Origin: Purshia tridentata
Taxonomy: Eukaryota > Streptophyta > Magnoliopsida > Rosales > Rosaceae
Reading direction: 5' to 3'
Length of the DNA stretch: 64,000 nt
NCBI GenBank assembly: GCA_003254885.1
Contig: QANT01004589.1
Span: 1 to 64,000 of the forward strand
The notes beneath the pieces were generated by a model. It saw nothing but the letters and a program-made list of their open reading frames with translations, did no database searches and was not told the DNA's origin. Numbering within the stretch: the first letter of the stretch is position 1; the number at the start of each line of letters is the position of its first letter. Positions 12,198-23,163 of the stretch are shown here, piece after piece. A program made the position numbers and the translations under genes.

Positions 12198-14897
12198 GGG
12201 CCACTGTTTGGGACCAAAGCAAGCTCTAGGTAGCAATGGCACTTAGATTCCCCATGTAATTACATGGTTGCCATGACTAAAGATCCAGAGGGTGGTGTAT
12301 TTTGTAATTAAGATTGGATGATGGGGTTGAAAAGAGAGGGAATATATGTTGGTGATATTTGGATCTTTGGCTTTTGAAGAGATTCTATGTGTAAGGTTTT
12401 GTGTGAAAACCCAGAGGGAAGGATAAGAAGCTTCCCTGCTTTTGTCTGCTCACAAACTAACAAAAAACAGAGGCCTTCTCAAAAGGCTGTGTGGGCCACG
12501 CAACCGTCCATACCTACAACACGCAATACTATGCCCTAGCTTAGCTCCTCTTATTTTAATCACTATATTAATCTCACAATCACAATCCTATAATATATAC
12601 TATATAGAGTATTGTATCTACCATCATCAATACAATTTTTGATGTATATATATTAGTATAGTTAGTGAAGTTACCAATTGCCATATATTGTACATGGCCT
12701 TTCGGGTATTTTGCAATTCCGCCTTTATATCCTTCGCATACCAGCGAACAAGGTCTATATAGCTTAGGCCTACATTATGTGCATTTGTGGTTAGATTAGG
12801 TCTAGATGGGGAAAGTTATTACATCCACCGGTCATAGGTTTCAAAAAAATCACATTTATCTAACTAGTTAACTATCACATAAAAAAATCTAGACATTCAT
12901 TCTAAAACTAATTAGTAATAAGAGAAATAACCTAAACTCTTATAACACTAAATAAGGCCGGGATCTTTATCTCTCACATACAAAACTATATAGGTGCATT
13001 CTCCAATATTAATTATTTACCAAATTAATGTGACATTTGTGAATTAGTGCATAATAATCAGGACGATGCAGAATGTTATGTTTCAAAATTCTTGTATGAA
13101 TCACATTATTGGGAATTAGCAAGAACTCTAAGCATATGTATTGTCCATTAATTTAAAGCTATAGTAACAACACTGTCGACAGGGATCGATATAAGTGAAG
13201 GGAAATCGTATATTATTTATTTTAAGATCATCACGATGAATTCGAAATAGCAAAGAGGACAAGAAAGTTTATAGATACTTTAAATATCTAACTATATTTA
13301 TATTATATATAGGGACAACATTTGCAGATCTAGTTATGTCTTGAAAATAGTACATAGAGTCTTCCTTGAAAATAAAGCTATAAACAGTGTGCATGTATTG
13401 ATATACTTTAGTATAACATACGATTGATCTAGCTATACATAAATATCGTGCATCTCTACTTTTCCAGGAAGGTGGGTCGTCTTAATGAATTAATTAATAC
13501 GATTTATGTTTAAAATCAATGGAAACATATGAATTATATGTTCAAATGATATGATTATGTCACCAATAATCATTTCCTAAAGTATTACCTCTCAAACCAA
13601 ATGGACCCCAACTTCAATTCTGTTCATACATACGTACTCTTCATAGCATTGAACAAATTAAAAGAAAGTAATATTTGATAGATTACTCACAGCATCAAAT
13701 GATCCTTTTAAGTTTTCAATCCAAAATTGCAGTTCGCGCGACATGAATATATAAACAAGTAATTATACATGATAGAGAATCTGCTAAAGCAGAAGTAGTT
13801 AAATTAATAGTTTCATGAATATTAAACAGTTTTACACCAAAAATATAATTAGGACATTTCTAGTGCTGGCTAGAATACATAATCACAACATTAATATAGG
13901 CATGAGTTTATTTATTTATTTTTATTTAATTTTTGCTTTATATATATGGATGAGTTTGATGGGCCATATCCGTATATAGATGGGGCCAGAGAGAATTCTC
14001 TGATCTCTTTTATTTTTTATCACAAAGGGAAAAGAACACTTTTATCATTCAACAGTTGATGACTTGATGGGGGACCCCCCTTCATCTGAACAAATCTACC
14101 TGGCACACTGTCAGAGTCTTCTTTTTCTTTTCATGATTTTCCTTTTATTTTTCCTCCCATCCAAACTGCTTTTTCTTTACCAATTTTTGTTCTCTATAGT
14201 GAACCTTTAGTTCCTTCCCTTAAAATATCATTTTCATTTGGGTAAAGACATACTAACCTCTTTAATGATTACAGTACAAAATCTTTGACTGGTTTCTCTC
14301 TCTCTCTCTGACTCTCGCTCTCCTTCTCCCTTTCTCTCTCATATACAAACACAGAGAGGCCACAATGACTTACACATGATTAGAGGGAAAAAAAACGCAG
14401 TAGTCAGTCACGCAGAAAAGTTAAATTTCATGCGTTTAATCGGTTAAGGGTCTGGAAAGCAGGATTTTTTAAGATGGATAACAATGACCAAGTTAAATTT
14501 TTGCATGTCTCAATCAATGAATCAAATATTATAAACAATATATACCCTACATGTATCATATTTAATACTGCATCTTCGTCAAAGTAGAACTCATTGATGA
14601 AAGTTAATTTCTATGAAGGATAATGTGACATATGCTAATTAATTAATTACACTTTAAAATAATTATGTTATATAAATGTATTAGTAATTATTCATCAAAA
14701 TAAGCTATAAATTATTAGGCTTAAGGGGCTTGCCATGGTTGAGAAATAAGAAGTGAAGCTCTAGTACGTCATGATTAGAGAGAAAAATAGGCCTTTATAT
14801 ATTTTTTCTCTTTCTTTAAATGTCTTTATGGCTTTTACACATCAAGGCTGAAGCATATAACTTCAAATGAGTTGTAGATAACCAATTAATTACATTT

Positions 14898-14898
<1 letters not shown>

Positions 14899-14951
<53 letters not shown>
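14899..14951. repeat. (GA)n microsatellite
   Basis: About 25 uninterrupted GA repeats flanked by 'ttaggg' and 'gggtgattgag'. The minus-strand frame across it reads as a serine/leucine run, an artefact of the repeat. Confidence 0.95.
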
Positions 14952-14954
<3 letters not shown>

Positions 14955-15335
14955 GATTGAGTGAGTGGATAAAAACTAGGGAGGGGGTTTAATGTCTTTT
15001 GCCGAAAGAAGTACTTTTTGTGGTCTTTAGCAACCGTCCTGCACAATATTCATGGATCCATAAGGTCACAATTAACTTGATGAAGGAGGCTACCACTTTT
15101 GATCATTTGCATAAAGAGATTATTCCAAACTCTTTCATTTCGCCAATCCAATGACATATATATGCTATATGCTTTCCTAATAAAATAATCATCTAAATTT
15201 GATTCATTCAAGCTCTAACCAGAAGCTCTATGCACACATTATGATTCTCATTCATCAGTCAAATATATATATGTCTATGCCACGTTCTTACCCCTATAAA
15301 TCACATGCATTTTAGTCGATCATTTTATATTAAAT

Positions 15336-15367
<32 letters not shown>

Positions 15368-15974
15368 TGTTTTAAATGGAGTTCTAAAGCCATGCAACCT
15401 TTCACACGATGATGATCATGTTGAGGATAAAATATAAAGCAAAGCAAAGGGCAATTAAAGGGCAAAGGAGGATGGTGGTGGGGATATGTGGGCTTGTCAC
15501 TTGTGGAATACTGTAGAAAGAATAGAGGCTCTGCCTCTGCAGGCTGGCTTTAATTCAACAAATTATATATATATAAAGATTCCCAAATGTCGGCTGTGTC
15601 TATCTCTATCAATCTATCATATCAGTTTGTGCACAAAAGACAAATGTTTAATATACAGATTCCTCTTTCATTCCAGCAATGACATGTACCTTTCATGTGG
15701 CTTCTCTGGCCCTCCTTCTGATATATGAGACCCTATGCCTCCTCCCCTTCTGAGGGCACATATGTCATTTTCTAACTGCAACAGCTACCTTTAGTTTTTC
15801 AGGCCAAAAAAATCTTAGACATATAAAGTTATGAAAGTTTTCGTGACTCCATTATTATGACCAATTATCATTTGTCTAATTTTTCTTCTTAATATCGAAA
15901 TATTTTTTAAATTTGAATTCTCTGATCTAAAAATAAGTAAAACATTATGGTTTTTAATTTTTTATACATTTGCA

Positions 15975-16195
15975 CGCAGCCGCGGACCGACAGCCAAAGG
16001 TAGGGGGTCGGCGACCCCAAACATCAGACCGAAAAGCCTTGAACCACCTTTCTCAGCCACCGTTGACCCCAGAACCTCTGGACGGCAGCCCTATAAACCT
16101 CTGGCAGGTGACCCTCACTGAAGAGCCTGACTGCCTGTGCCTGAGTGGGAAGGGAACGCTGGAAGTCTGGACTAGTGGACTGGTTGTTGTTTGAG
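15975..16195. other. GC-rich island of unknown nature
   Basis: About 220 bases are clearly richer in G and C than the AT-rich flanks, with abrupt edges at 'tttgcacgcagccgcgga' and 'gttgttgtttgagtc'. It holds a palindrome 'ggggtcggcgacccc' (16004-16018) and a repeated 'aacctctgg' (16072 and 16097). One plus frame stays open over 15970-16194 and a minus frame over 16024-16227, but neither translation matches a family I know. It could be a captured gene fragment, an insertion of organellar DNA or a structured RNA; nothing decides between these. Confidence 0.4.
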
Positions 16196-16651
16196 TCAAA
16201 AAGGAAAAAGAAATGAGTGATATGCAAACAGTGCTTTCCACCTTAAAAGATTAATATTGAGCGGAGTGTTGTTAGAGCCAGCCTTAAAATAAGAGGAATG
16301 AGTGCAAATTAATGTGCAAGAAAATCGTCACCCTTATTAAACTGTTACTCTCTTAATTAGTCTTCCGATTATATATGATTGGTGTTGAGATGCATATACG
16401 ATCGACCTATTACGCATGCAATAATATATCTTACATTTTAAAGTTTAATTTAGTTTTCTATTATGAAAATATTAATAATAATAATCGGTTCTTGTCCATC
16501 AAGAAATTTGTTTTAAAGTTCTATATGGGATACGATGGTTTTGATCCAAAGCAGTTGGAGAATCTCTCCTTTGGAGAATGCAGTTTGAATGAGTTTTTTT
16601 GACAAGAGAATGAGGTCTTTAGAGCCCATTCATATAAGGAAAGCATTGTCA

Positions 16652-16870
16652 TTCAGCCCAATACGATCCCAATCTAGACGTGAATTGAAAATAGATGAAA
16701 AACCTAAGCGTGAAATTATGCTTGCATTGTACTTCTGGGAAGAGCTGGGTTACCTGACCAGGTGGTCAAGTTTATTAAAGCATGCCCATGCAAGCAGGGA
16801 AAGATGTATATGGTGCCTTACTTGAAGCTTGTAGAATACATAATAACATATAATTTCCGAAGAAGCTCCC
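16652..16870 (+). pseudogene. Mosaic copy: promoter fragment joined to a PPR gene fragment
   Basis: Bases 16652-16700 resemble 17553-17600 (the promoter/leader of the small membrane-protein gene: 'agcccaatac', 'cccaat.tagac', 'aaaatagatga'). Bases 16700-16870 resemble 21680-21850 of the PPR gene ('attatgcttgc', 'cttctgggaagagctgggtt', 'agggaaagatgtatatggtg', 'tagaatacataataacat'). Both pieces keep the order and orientation of the originals. The PPR-derived part corresponds to the C-terminal LLGRAGLLDRAV - GALLGACRIHNN region and no longer reads as one frame. The simplest reading is a tandem duplicate of about 17.55-21.85 kb that lost its middle. Confidence 0.85.
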
Positions 16871-16939
16871 CAAAATTGAGTGGTTTTCCATGAATACATA
16901 TTTAAAAAAGTACGGTTTTCTCTTTCTCCTAATAAGAAG

Positions 16940-17515
16940 CTAATTAGGGAATTTGTCAAAGTGTGGCTCGATTTTTCCATTTTTCATTTTATAACAACAA
17001 CGTATGTCTGATTTTTTTCGTGGACATGCATTATCTATGAAGTATATGCAATTAGCCTTGCATCCATAATAGTCGAAGGCCTCATCACCCAAGAACAATG
17101 TTCTATTCCCCAAGTTCTTTACCTCTGAGTTCAACCATCCATTGCCATTGCCATTACTAAATGGCACCTTAAGAACCCTAAATTCAATAATTGAGTGGTT
17201 CCTTTGACCATAACACAAAAGCACCAAAAATGCCCCTCCTGATTATATACGGTGTTGAATTCATAGGAGCTAGCAAAAGGTTCCCCTGTCATATTGTAAT
17301 TAAGTTCGCAATTGGCATCCATGGACCAACCAACCTGGTTCTGACTTGTTTAGGTCTTCAATGTCAAAAACTTATAATAAGTTATATCATATATTGATTC
17401 CTTAGTTGAAAACACTCGTGCTATATATGTCCAATATTGAGCTTCTCCGAATTTGCAAAATGCCAGAGTGTCATTTTCATAAATGAACCATGACTATGCA
17501 AGTGGCCGGGGAGGT
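16940..17515 (-). pseudogene. Degenerate F-box/DUF295 (KIB-type) gene fragment
   Basis: On the minus strand one frame reads FIYENDTLAFCKFGEAQYWTY and STKESIYDITYYK (about 17350-17490). After a stop and frame changes another reads FLVLLCYGQ, EFRVLKV, LGNRTLFLGDEAF, YYGCKANCIYFID and MKNGKIEPHF (to 16940). These are the successive blades of the DUF295 beta-propeller of plant F-box proteins ('LGDRALFLG', 'GCKPNCIYFTDD' and 'DGSIEP' are the family forms). There is no F-box at the 5' end and no intact frame, so it is a truncated pseudogene. It abuts the promoter of the next gene. Confident of the family from motif order, less so of the exact ends. Confidence 0.75.
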
Positions 17516-17525
17516 TTAGTCACAA

Positions 17526-17573
17526 GTGCAAGCCCAAAAGAAATTTGGGCTATTAAGCCCAATACTAGCCCAA
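17526..17573. promoter_or_regulatory. Cluster of site II (TGGGCY) elements
   Basis: Within about 50 bases lie four TGGGCY/RGCCCA motifs: 'aagccca' (17531), 'ttgggct' (17545), 'aagccca' (17555) and 'tagccca' (17566). They lie 100-150 bases upstream of the small membrane-protein start codon. Site II clusters are known from plant promoters of mitochondrial, ribosomal and cell-cycle housekeeping genes. This suggests, but does not prove, a housekeeping and perhaps mitochondrial role for the gene. Confidence 0.6.
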
Positions 17574-17671
17574 TTTAGACTTCAACAGAAAATAGATGAG
17601 AAAAAACGCAGTGAAAGTGAAGGTTGGAGACTTGAACAGAGACGGTGCGTGCGGAAGTGCGAGGTGTGAAA

Positions 17672-19402
17672 ATGTCAATTCTGTGGGAGAAGAGCGGGAC
17701 ATGGCGGTGGTTAGTGAGGATGACCCGCGACTCTAAGCCCTTCTTCTTTGCCTTCGCCACCGTATGCGGCGTCGTTCCGGGTGCTATTGGCTACGTCGTT
17801 ATGCAGACCACCAACTCCCGAAATGAACAGCTCGAGGCCCAACTCCGCCGCAACGCCCGACCCGAATCCCTCGTACGTTTCTGTTCGATCCAATTGATTT
17901 TCTGAAATTATGTTTGATATTGAGAAATGGGTTTTGCTTGTAATAGCCTAGCAACAAGTGTTCCTCACTGGGTTTACTTGTTTTTTTGTTAATTTATTGA
18001 TTCTTGAGATTCGAAGGAACAAGAAAATTCAAGAAACTTGGAATTAAAATTGACGATCAGATGATCTGGAAGTGACAATTGATTGGTATGGTTGCTTGGT
18101 TGCAAATTTAGGCTTCAATATTGACTTTTTCCTGAAGTTGTAAAATACTATTAAGTGATGGGTTTGCTAAATTAACTTCATTATGTTTGTGAAGTAACTT
18201 AAGTTTTGTGCATTAAAACCAAAACCATGGAATTCAAATTAATGCATTGCGGGGACATGTTAGTTAGCTTCAGAGTATAGGAAAGGAGATGTAGATATCC
18301 AGCTAAATGACTTTTACTCACTAATATAGAACACAGCAAAATTCTATAATGCCTACTAATTTGGGTTGTTTAAGAATGATGTCGAACCAATTAACCAAAA
18401 CCCAAGTAGTTTTGCTCTTCAATAGCTATTTATTGAATTATTTTTGCTAAGAATATCACTCGCTAAATTTTTAGCACCCTGCCCCTTGTTTTTTTGTTTA
18501 CATGTTCATATTTAAAGTCTTTTGTGATTTTGAAAAGTACAGAAAGTGAAGGTCGTTCTGCTTTCATTTTTTCCCCTTCTGGCTCTTTAACAGATAATTG
18601 CTGATAGATAACACATTTAAGTTGTTCTTGGCTCAACATTTTCCTTTATTTTGCCTTTTCTTTCCCCCAAGTGGCTGATATCCTAATTGCTCGATGTCTT
18701 TGTTTTTGTTTTTAGATTCATTTTTTAGTATTATTGCTAAGATTCATTTTGATGTTGCAGTGCAGCTGTATGTAGGACTATGTGTTGTGGGAACGTTTTT
18801 TCTACTCTTTATATGATTACCATGTGTCACGATTTCATTTCTTCGTCTCTTGAGTGCATCCTTTTAGTAAACTTCTGGCCTTGAAGCACATATTCAAAGG
18901 AAACCTTCGCTAAAGGAACTATCACTCAAGCGCATATTATCAAATGAAACCTTCGTAAAGGAACTATTGCTATTTTCTGTGTCACTCATTAGAAGGTCAG
19001 CTTTAATCATCTAGGCACTGATCCCTATCATCCATGAGAAAGAGTGAATAAATCGCATTTTATGTATCTGCAATATTGCAGATATTAACTTCTAATGTTG
19101 TTGTTGAAGGCTAAAGTAGCTTATGATGCTCAAATGGTTATTTTTTGTATCTATTTGAAGCAGTTACTCTCTGAATCAAGACAAATGCTGACAGTTTATT
19201 GCTTGAAACTGTGAATCAGATGATGGGGCAAGTAAATAGAGAAAGATTGGGAGAATTCCTCGGGGAGCTGCAGCGGAAAGAGGACACAAATGACCGATAT
19301 GTTGCTGCACTGAAAGGAGAGACATTGACTAGGAAGCCATATGTGAGAATTCAACCGATTCCAAAGCAAATCAACACTGAAGCCAGCAAGGAACAGAAGT
19401 AG
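17672..19402 (+). CDS. Conserved small single-pass membrane protein, unknown function
   Basis: Two exons, 17672-17872 and 19220-19402, encode 127 residues (67 + 60) across a 1.35 kb phase-0 intron. The N-terminus MSILWEKSGTWRWLVRMTRD is followed by one hydrophobic segment (about residues 24-47, FFFAFATVCGVVPGAIGYVV). A charged region comes next (NEQLEAQLRRNARPESL), then a conserved C-terminal part with RERLGEFLGELQRKEDTND and RKPYVRIQPIP. The exon 2 boundary was chosen because PESL joined to MMGQVNRERL matches a small plant protein family I recognise by sequence but not by function. The second exon also has an upstream in-frame ATG (19199), which belongs to the intron. The site II cluster upstream hints at a housekeeping role. 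The intron carries an old 42-bp tandem repeat at about 18884-18969. Confidence 0.85.
18884..18969. repeat. Degenerate two-copy 42-bp tandem repeat in an intron
   Basis: Two units of the form 'gcacatattcaaaggaaacc..aaaggaactatc' and 'gcgcatattatcaaatgaaacc..aaaggaactatt' follow each other inside the small-gene intron. The second unit carries a few substitutions and indels. Probably a simple slippage duplication. Confidence 0.75.
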
Positions 19403-19795
19403 ATGGGGTTGTGCATCTACCATCGGCGTGAATATTTTCTGATTTCAGGGTATCTGTATATATCTTCAGAACAACTACGGAGATGGATTTTTGCGTTTTT
19501 TATGTTATGAAACATTTTGTGGATTGTGTTTCTCTGGTGAATTATTAAGTGCAGCAAGAGTTCATTGATAAGAAAGACATTTGAGAACTAATACCATGTC
19601 TTCTCAGGTTCCTTCCCATGGTTAAGCAACAATTAATTTTTTAAAGGACATTTGATGTAATCAATAGTATTGATTAAGCCAGTTCATGGAAGTTTTTTAA
19701 GTTATAGGCCTAGAAATTCATTTAATTGAATACATGATAAATGATAATCTCTTCTAATGGGATATGGCTCCTCTGCCTTTAGACTCATAGCTTAA
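19403..19795. other. 3' region of the small membrane-protein gene
   Basis: Nothing coding is visible between the stop of the small gene and the RGLG remnants. The AT-rich stretch presumably contains its 3' UTR and polyadenylation site. Confidence 0.5.
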
Positions 19796-19799
19796 AACA

Positions 19800-20259
19800 A
19801 CTCACTTTGTCTGTCACCATGTCAGGACGACAAGTCCTCTAGTTGGGCAAGATTGAGCTGCAGACCTGTAAATTAGATTTGAATAAAAGAGAAATAAATC
19901 AATGGTTGATATTGTGCATGCCTCAAAGCCACCAGTATAAATCAATGGTTCAATTAAATACTATGCTGCATGCATGCTTGTAAGCTAGACAATAATTAAA
20001 ACGGAGATTTATTCGTACTATATATGATATATCAAGTTTTGATCACTGGTGCCGAAGTGCTTGCTACGCAAGTGCTGTTCTTGTAAAATTAAGCCATATA
20101 TTGTTGGGTTGCAATTTTCAAGTGGATTAGTGAAACCTACCCAATGATACCAAGGTCTTTGGCTGCTTTATACTGGGATGGAAATTTCTTGAGTAGAGAT
20201 AGAGCAAAAACCTCAGAGAGAGTTCCATCTTTAGACATAATCTCAGTATAGTTCACAAA
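19800..20259 (-). pseudogene. Orphan RGLG (copine-type E3) exon remnants
   Basis: On the minus strand 20259-20141 reads FVNYTEIMSK, LSEVFALSLLKKFPSQYKAA and DLGIIG. It is bordered by an acceptor-like 'atag' and a donor-like 'gggtagg'. It aligns along its length to exon 8 of the intact RGLG gene 4 kb away (FVNFTDIMNK..., IPIQYKAAVEMGLLG) but is 119 against 128 bases. Further along (about 19865-19821) a stretch beginning 'gtctg' and ending 'gacatg|gtgac' looks like a decayed first RING exon with a stop. No other exons are recognisable. It is on the same strand as the intact gene. The exon-8 match is firm; the RING remnant is tentative. Confidence 0.75.
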
Positions 20260-20555
20260 CTATATACACAAGGAAAGAAACATGCATGTACATATAGTTA
20301 AAGAGTAATTGATCCAAAAGGCCATTAATTAATTAAAAGTTGTATTCATTTTCTCAGAACGCTGAAGGCTTCACATACCCTTGTGTAGATAGCTAGGCAT
20401 CAACTTTACCTTCTTCAGCAAGGCTATTCCAAGACACTCTTTCATTTTATAACTGGTTATGGATTCTCTCTACCAAGGACAGACTGCTGCAATGGTGGTA
20501 TCTTCGTAATTGTCTTTGTCTTCTGTGGTGGTGCTTCTATATTTTCAAGACCCAA

Positions 20556-22127
20556 ATGACTGGGTTAGCTAGACAAGCAGAGCTTTTAGTTTCAGTGAGG
20601 GACCCATTTAGATTATTAGGGTTTTTCATTGGTGGTAGAACATACATGAAACCTCATTACAGAGACTCCTATGAATATACATACTTGCTACAACATTGTA
20701 CAACCACCAAATCAATCAAAAAACTACATGCCCAGATAATCATTGGAGGTTTAGAGCAAAACCCCTTTGTTGCTGCAAAGCTAGTTGGCAAGTACGTTGA
20801 GTGCAGTGAATCAGAAATGAAAACTGCACGGAGGGTGTTTGATAGTTTGTTAGACAGAGATGTTTTTCTATGGAACATGGTTATTCAAGGTTATGCAAAT
20901 GTGGGGCCTTTTGTCAAAGCCCTTAATATTTATGGTAGAATGCGGTTGAGTGGCGTACCCGCAAACCAGTACACGTACCCTTTTGTACTTAAGGCTTGTG
21001 GTGCAATGAAAGATGGAAAGCAAGGTCAGGTTGTTCATGGGCATATTGTGAAATCTGGGCTTGACTCGGATTTGTTTGTCGGGAATGCTCTTGTAGCCTT
21101 ATATTCCAAGTGTGAGGAAATTGAGATTTCAAGAAGGGTGTTTGATGAAATTTCTCAGAAAGATCATATTAGTTGGAATTCCATGATTTCGGGGTATACT
21201 ACAAATGGATATCCGCATGAAGCTCTCATGCTTTTCCGTGCAATGCTGCAATATGATGCTCCATGCTTGCCTGACCATGCCACTCTCGTTTGCGTTCTTC
21301 CAGCTTGCGTTCAAGCATCAGCCATTGAAGTGGGCTTTTGGATTCATTCTTACATTATAAAGTACAGTATGGAAGTCGATGCTGCTTTGGGCAGTGCTCT
21401 CATTTCAATGTATGCAAATTGTGGTCGTGTAACCATAGCCAGAGTTATTTTTGATCAAATCAGCCATAAAAACGTGGTGGCATGGAGTGCAATGATGAGG
21501 TGTTACGGAATGCATGGGCATGCAGATGAGGTACTGCAAATGTTCTTGCAGTTTGTGGAGTCTGGCTTACACCCAGATGGAGTTGTATTTTTGTGTTTGT
21601 TGTCTGCTTGTAGTCATTCAGGGATGGTTGCAAAAGGCTTGGAACTTTTTGGGAAAATGGAGGATTATGCAGTAGAGAAAAACGAGAAACATTATGCTTG
21701 CGTTGTAGACCTTCTGGGAAGAGCTGGGTTACTTGACCGGGCAGTCAAGTTTATTAAAAGCATGCCCATTCAGGCAGGGAAAGATGTATATGGTGCCTTA
21801 CTTGGAGCTTGTAGAATACATAATAACATAGAACTTGCCGAAGAAGCTGCAGAGAAGTTGTTTGTTTTGGATCCTGAAAATGCTGGGAGGTATATTCTTC
21901 TGGCCAGCATGTATGAAGATGCAGGGCGATGGGATGATGCAGCTCGAGTGAGGAACGTACTCAGACAGAAGAAAATCAAGAAGCCAACTGGGTGTAGTTC
22001 AATTGAGGTGGACAGTGTATATCACACATTCGGAGCAGATGATGAGTCTCACCTATGTGCAGACCAGATTTTCAACACATTGGAGATATTGGATAGGATA
22101 ATTAAAGAAGAAACAGTAATGGCTTAG
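20556..22127 (+). CDS. PLS-class pentatricopeptide repeat protein with E domain
   Basis: A single exon encodes 523 residues, as usual for plant PPR genes. After an N-terminal region of about 45 residues, repeats start at YLLQHCTTTKSIKKLHAQII. They continue with typical motifs: ARRVFDSLLDRDVFLWNMVIQGY, YTYPFVLKACG, FVGNALVALYSKC, ISWNSMISGY, LGSALISMYANCG, VAWSAMMRCYG, VFLCLLSACSHSG and YACVVDLLGRAG. The C-terminus has the E motif (YGALLGACRIHNN, AEKLFVLDPENAGRYILLASMYEDAGRWDDAARVR, KKPTGCSSIEVD) and an E+-like end, but no DYW domain. Such proteins bind organellar RNA and usually direct C-to-U editing in plastids or mitochondria with partner deaminases. The target and organelle cannot be read here. 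Part of the E region has a broken copy at 16700-16870. Confidence 0.95.
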   Translation: MTGLARQAELLVSVRDPFRLLGFFIGGRTYMKPHYRDSYEYTYLLQHCTTTKSIKKLHAQIIIGGLEQNPFVAAKLVGKYVECSESEMKTARRVFDSLLDRDVFLWNMVIQGYANVGPFVKALNIYGRMRLSGVPANQYTYPFVLKACGAMKDGKQGQVVHGHIVKSGLDSDLFVGNALVALYSKCEEIEISRRVFDEISQKDHISWNSMISGYTTNGYPHEALMLFRAMLQYDAPCLPDHATLVCVLPACVQASAIEVGFWIHSYIIKYSMEVDAALGSALISMYANCGRVTIARVIFDQISHKNVVAWSAMMRCYGMHGHADEVLQMFLQFVESGLHPDGVVFLCLLSACSHSGMVAKGLELFGKMEDYAVEKNEKHYACVVDLLGRAGLLDRAVKFIKSMPIQAGKDVYGALLGACRIHNNIELAEEAAEKLFVLDPENAGRYILLASMYEDAGRWDDAARVRNVLRQKKIKKPTGCSSIEVDSVYHTFGADDESHLCADQIFNTLEILDRIIKEETVMA

Positions 22128-23163
22128 TGAGATTACTGTGCCTCAGAAGAAGTAACGGTGCCAATACCTCAGACTATTAGTCTATTACATCATAAAGGAA
22201 TCTTACTGATATCAGTTCATCACAATCACTGTTAGAGCAATTGTGCTGGATACCTTGACTTTAATGCCATGTTTGTACTGCAAGTATGTACTTTGCAATG
22301 TCGTATTGACTTCATTCTTTGTGCAAATGGAAGAAAGAATTAGAACCGTATCAAATTTACTCACCAATTCAAGAAGACAAAACGAATGGCAACTGCTTGA
22401 GTCAATAAAAGAGATTCTCTTATCAATAGGGAAATGGAAATCTGTGCAGATTGGTCTATCTGATCAGATTCTATTCTTAGTGTAGCTCGAGTTTGCTCTG
22501 TGTAGGCCTGTGTTTTGTAGTTTTCTTTTTCTCTACTTTTGGTGGTAGTGCTGTTTCAGTGTAGCTGTTTGCTCTTACAGCTCAATACCGTTGTACTTTG
22601 TTCTTTGGTTGGTTCGGGAAAGAAAAATGAAATTATAAACCACAATGGTGGGCCATACTTTGACAGTCTACCCTGTTGTCTGTGTATCAGCTTCTGCTAC
22701 TTAAAACTCTTTTAGTTTTATCTGTACCTCATAAGAATGCTCCAAGAGAATAGCTACCTGGGTTTTGTTGACAAAGTAAATTCTCGTAATTAGACTATAC
22801 TTGGATTTGAAAGTAAAAGGTGAGAATACACCTCATAAAAATCCTCATGATATCTGAACTCCCTCTATTTGAAACATTATGTTATTTCTCAAAAATAGTG
22901 GGTAATTAGAGTATAACTTGGATTTGAAATTAACAAGTGAGGCTGGTTCCCAGATCTGGCTTTTGAAAATGACTAGCAGAAAGCATAAGTCACAAGTTTT
23001 AGTGATTTAAATTACCAAATATTTAACAGTTACTTTGGAAATAGAAGCAGCATTACACATTTGGTTAGAAAACAGGACTGTACAGTCTGGCACAAATCGA
23101 TATCTGGGTTTAAATTATAGAAGGTGATATACACGTCTGTGACTTATGAACCCTTTTGTGCAG
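22128..23163. other. Convergent 3' region between the PPR and RGLG genes
   Basis: No supported gene. It contains the 3' UTR of the PPR gene and, on the other strand, that of RGLG. A short frame (22243-22485) has no recognisable domain. Confidence 0.6.

Larger units (their letters stand above)
12198..16651. other. Long gene-poor stretch
   Basis: No supportable protein-coding gene in about 4.4 kb. It contains GA microsatellites at 14899-14951 and 15337-15360, CT-rich blocks near 14295-14340, and one GC-rich island at 15975-16195 (listed separately). Short open frames such as 12442-12642 and 15486-15728 translate to no known domain. I looked by eye for mature sequences of common plant microRNAs between 15.2 and 15.8 kb and saw none. 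Confidence 0.6.

Noticed and set aside
15380-15790. Possible microRNA precursor
   Set aside because: I compared by eye with mature sequences of common conserved families and found no match or convincing hairpin.
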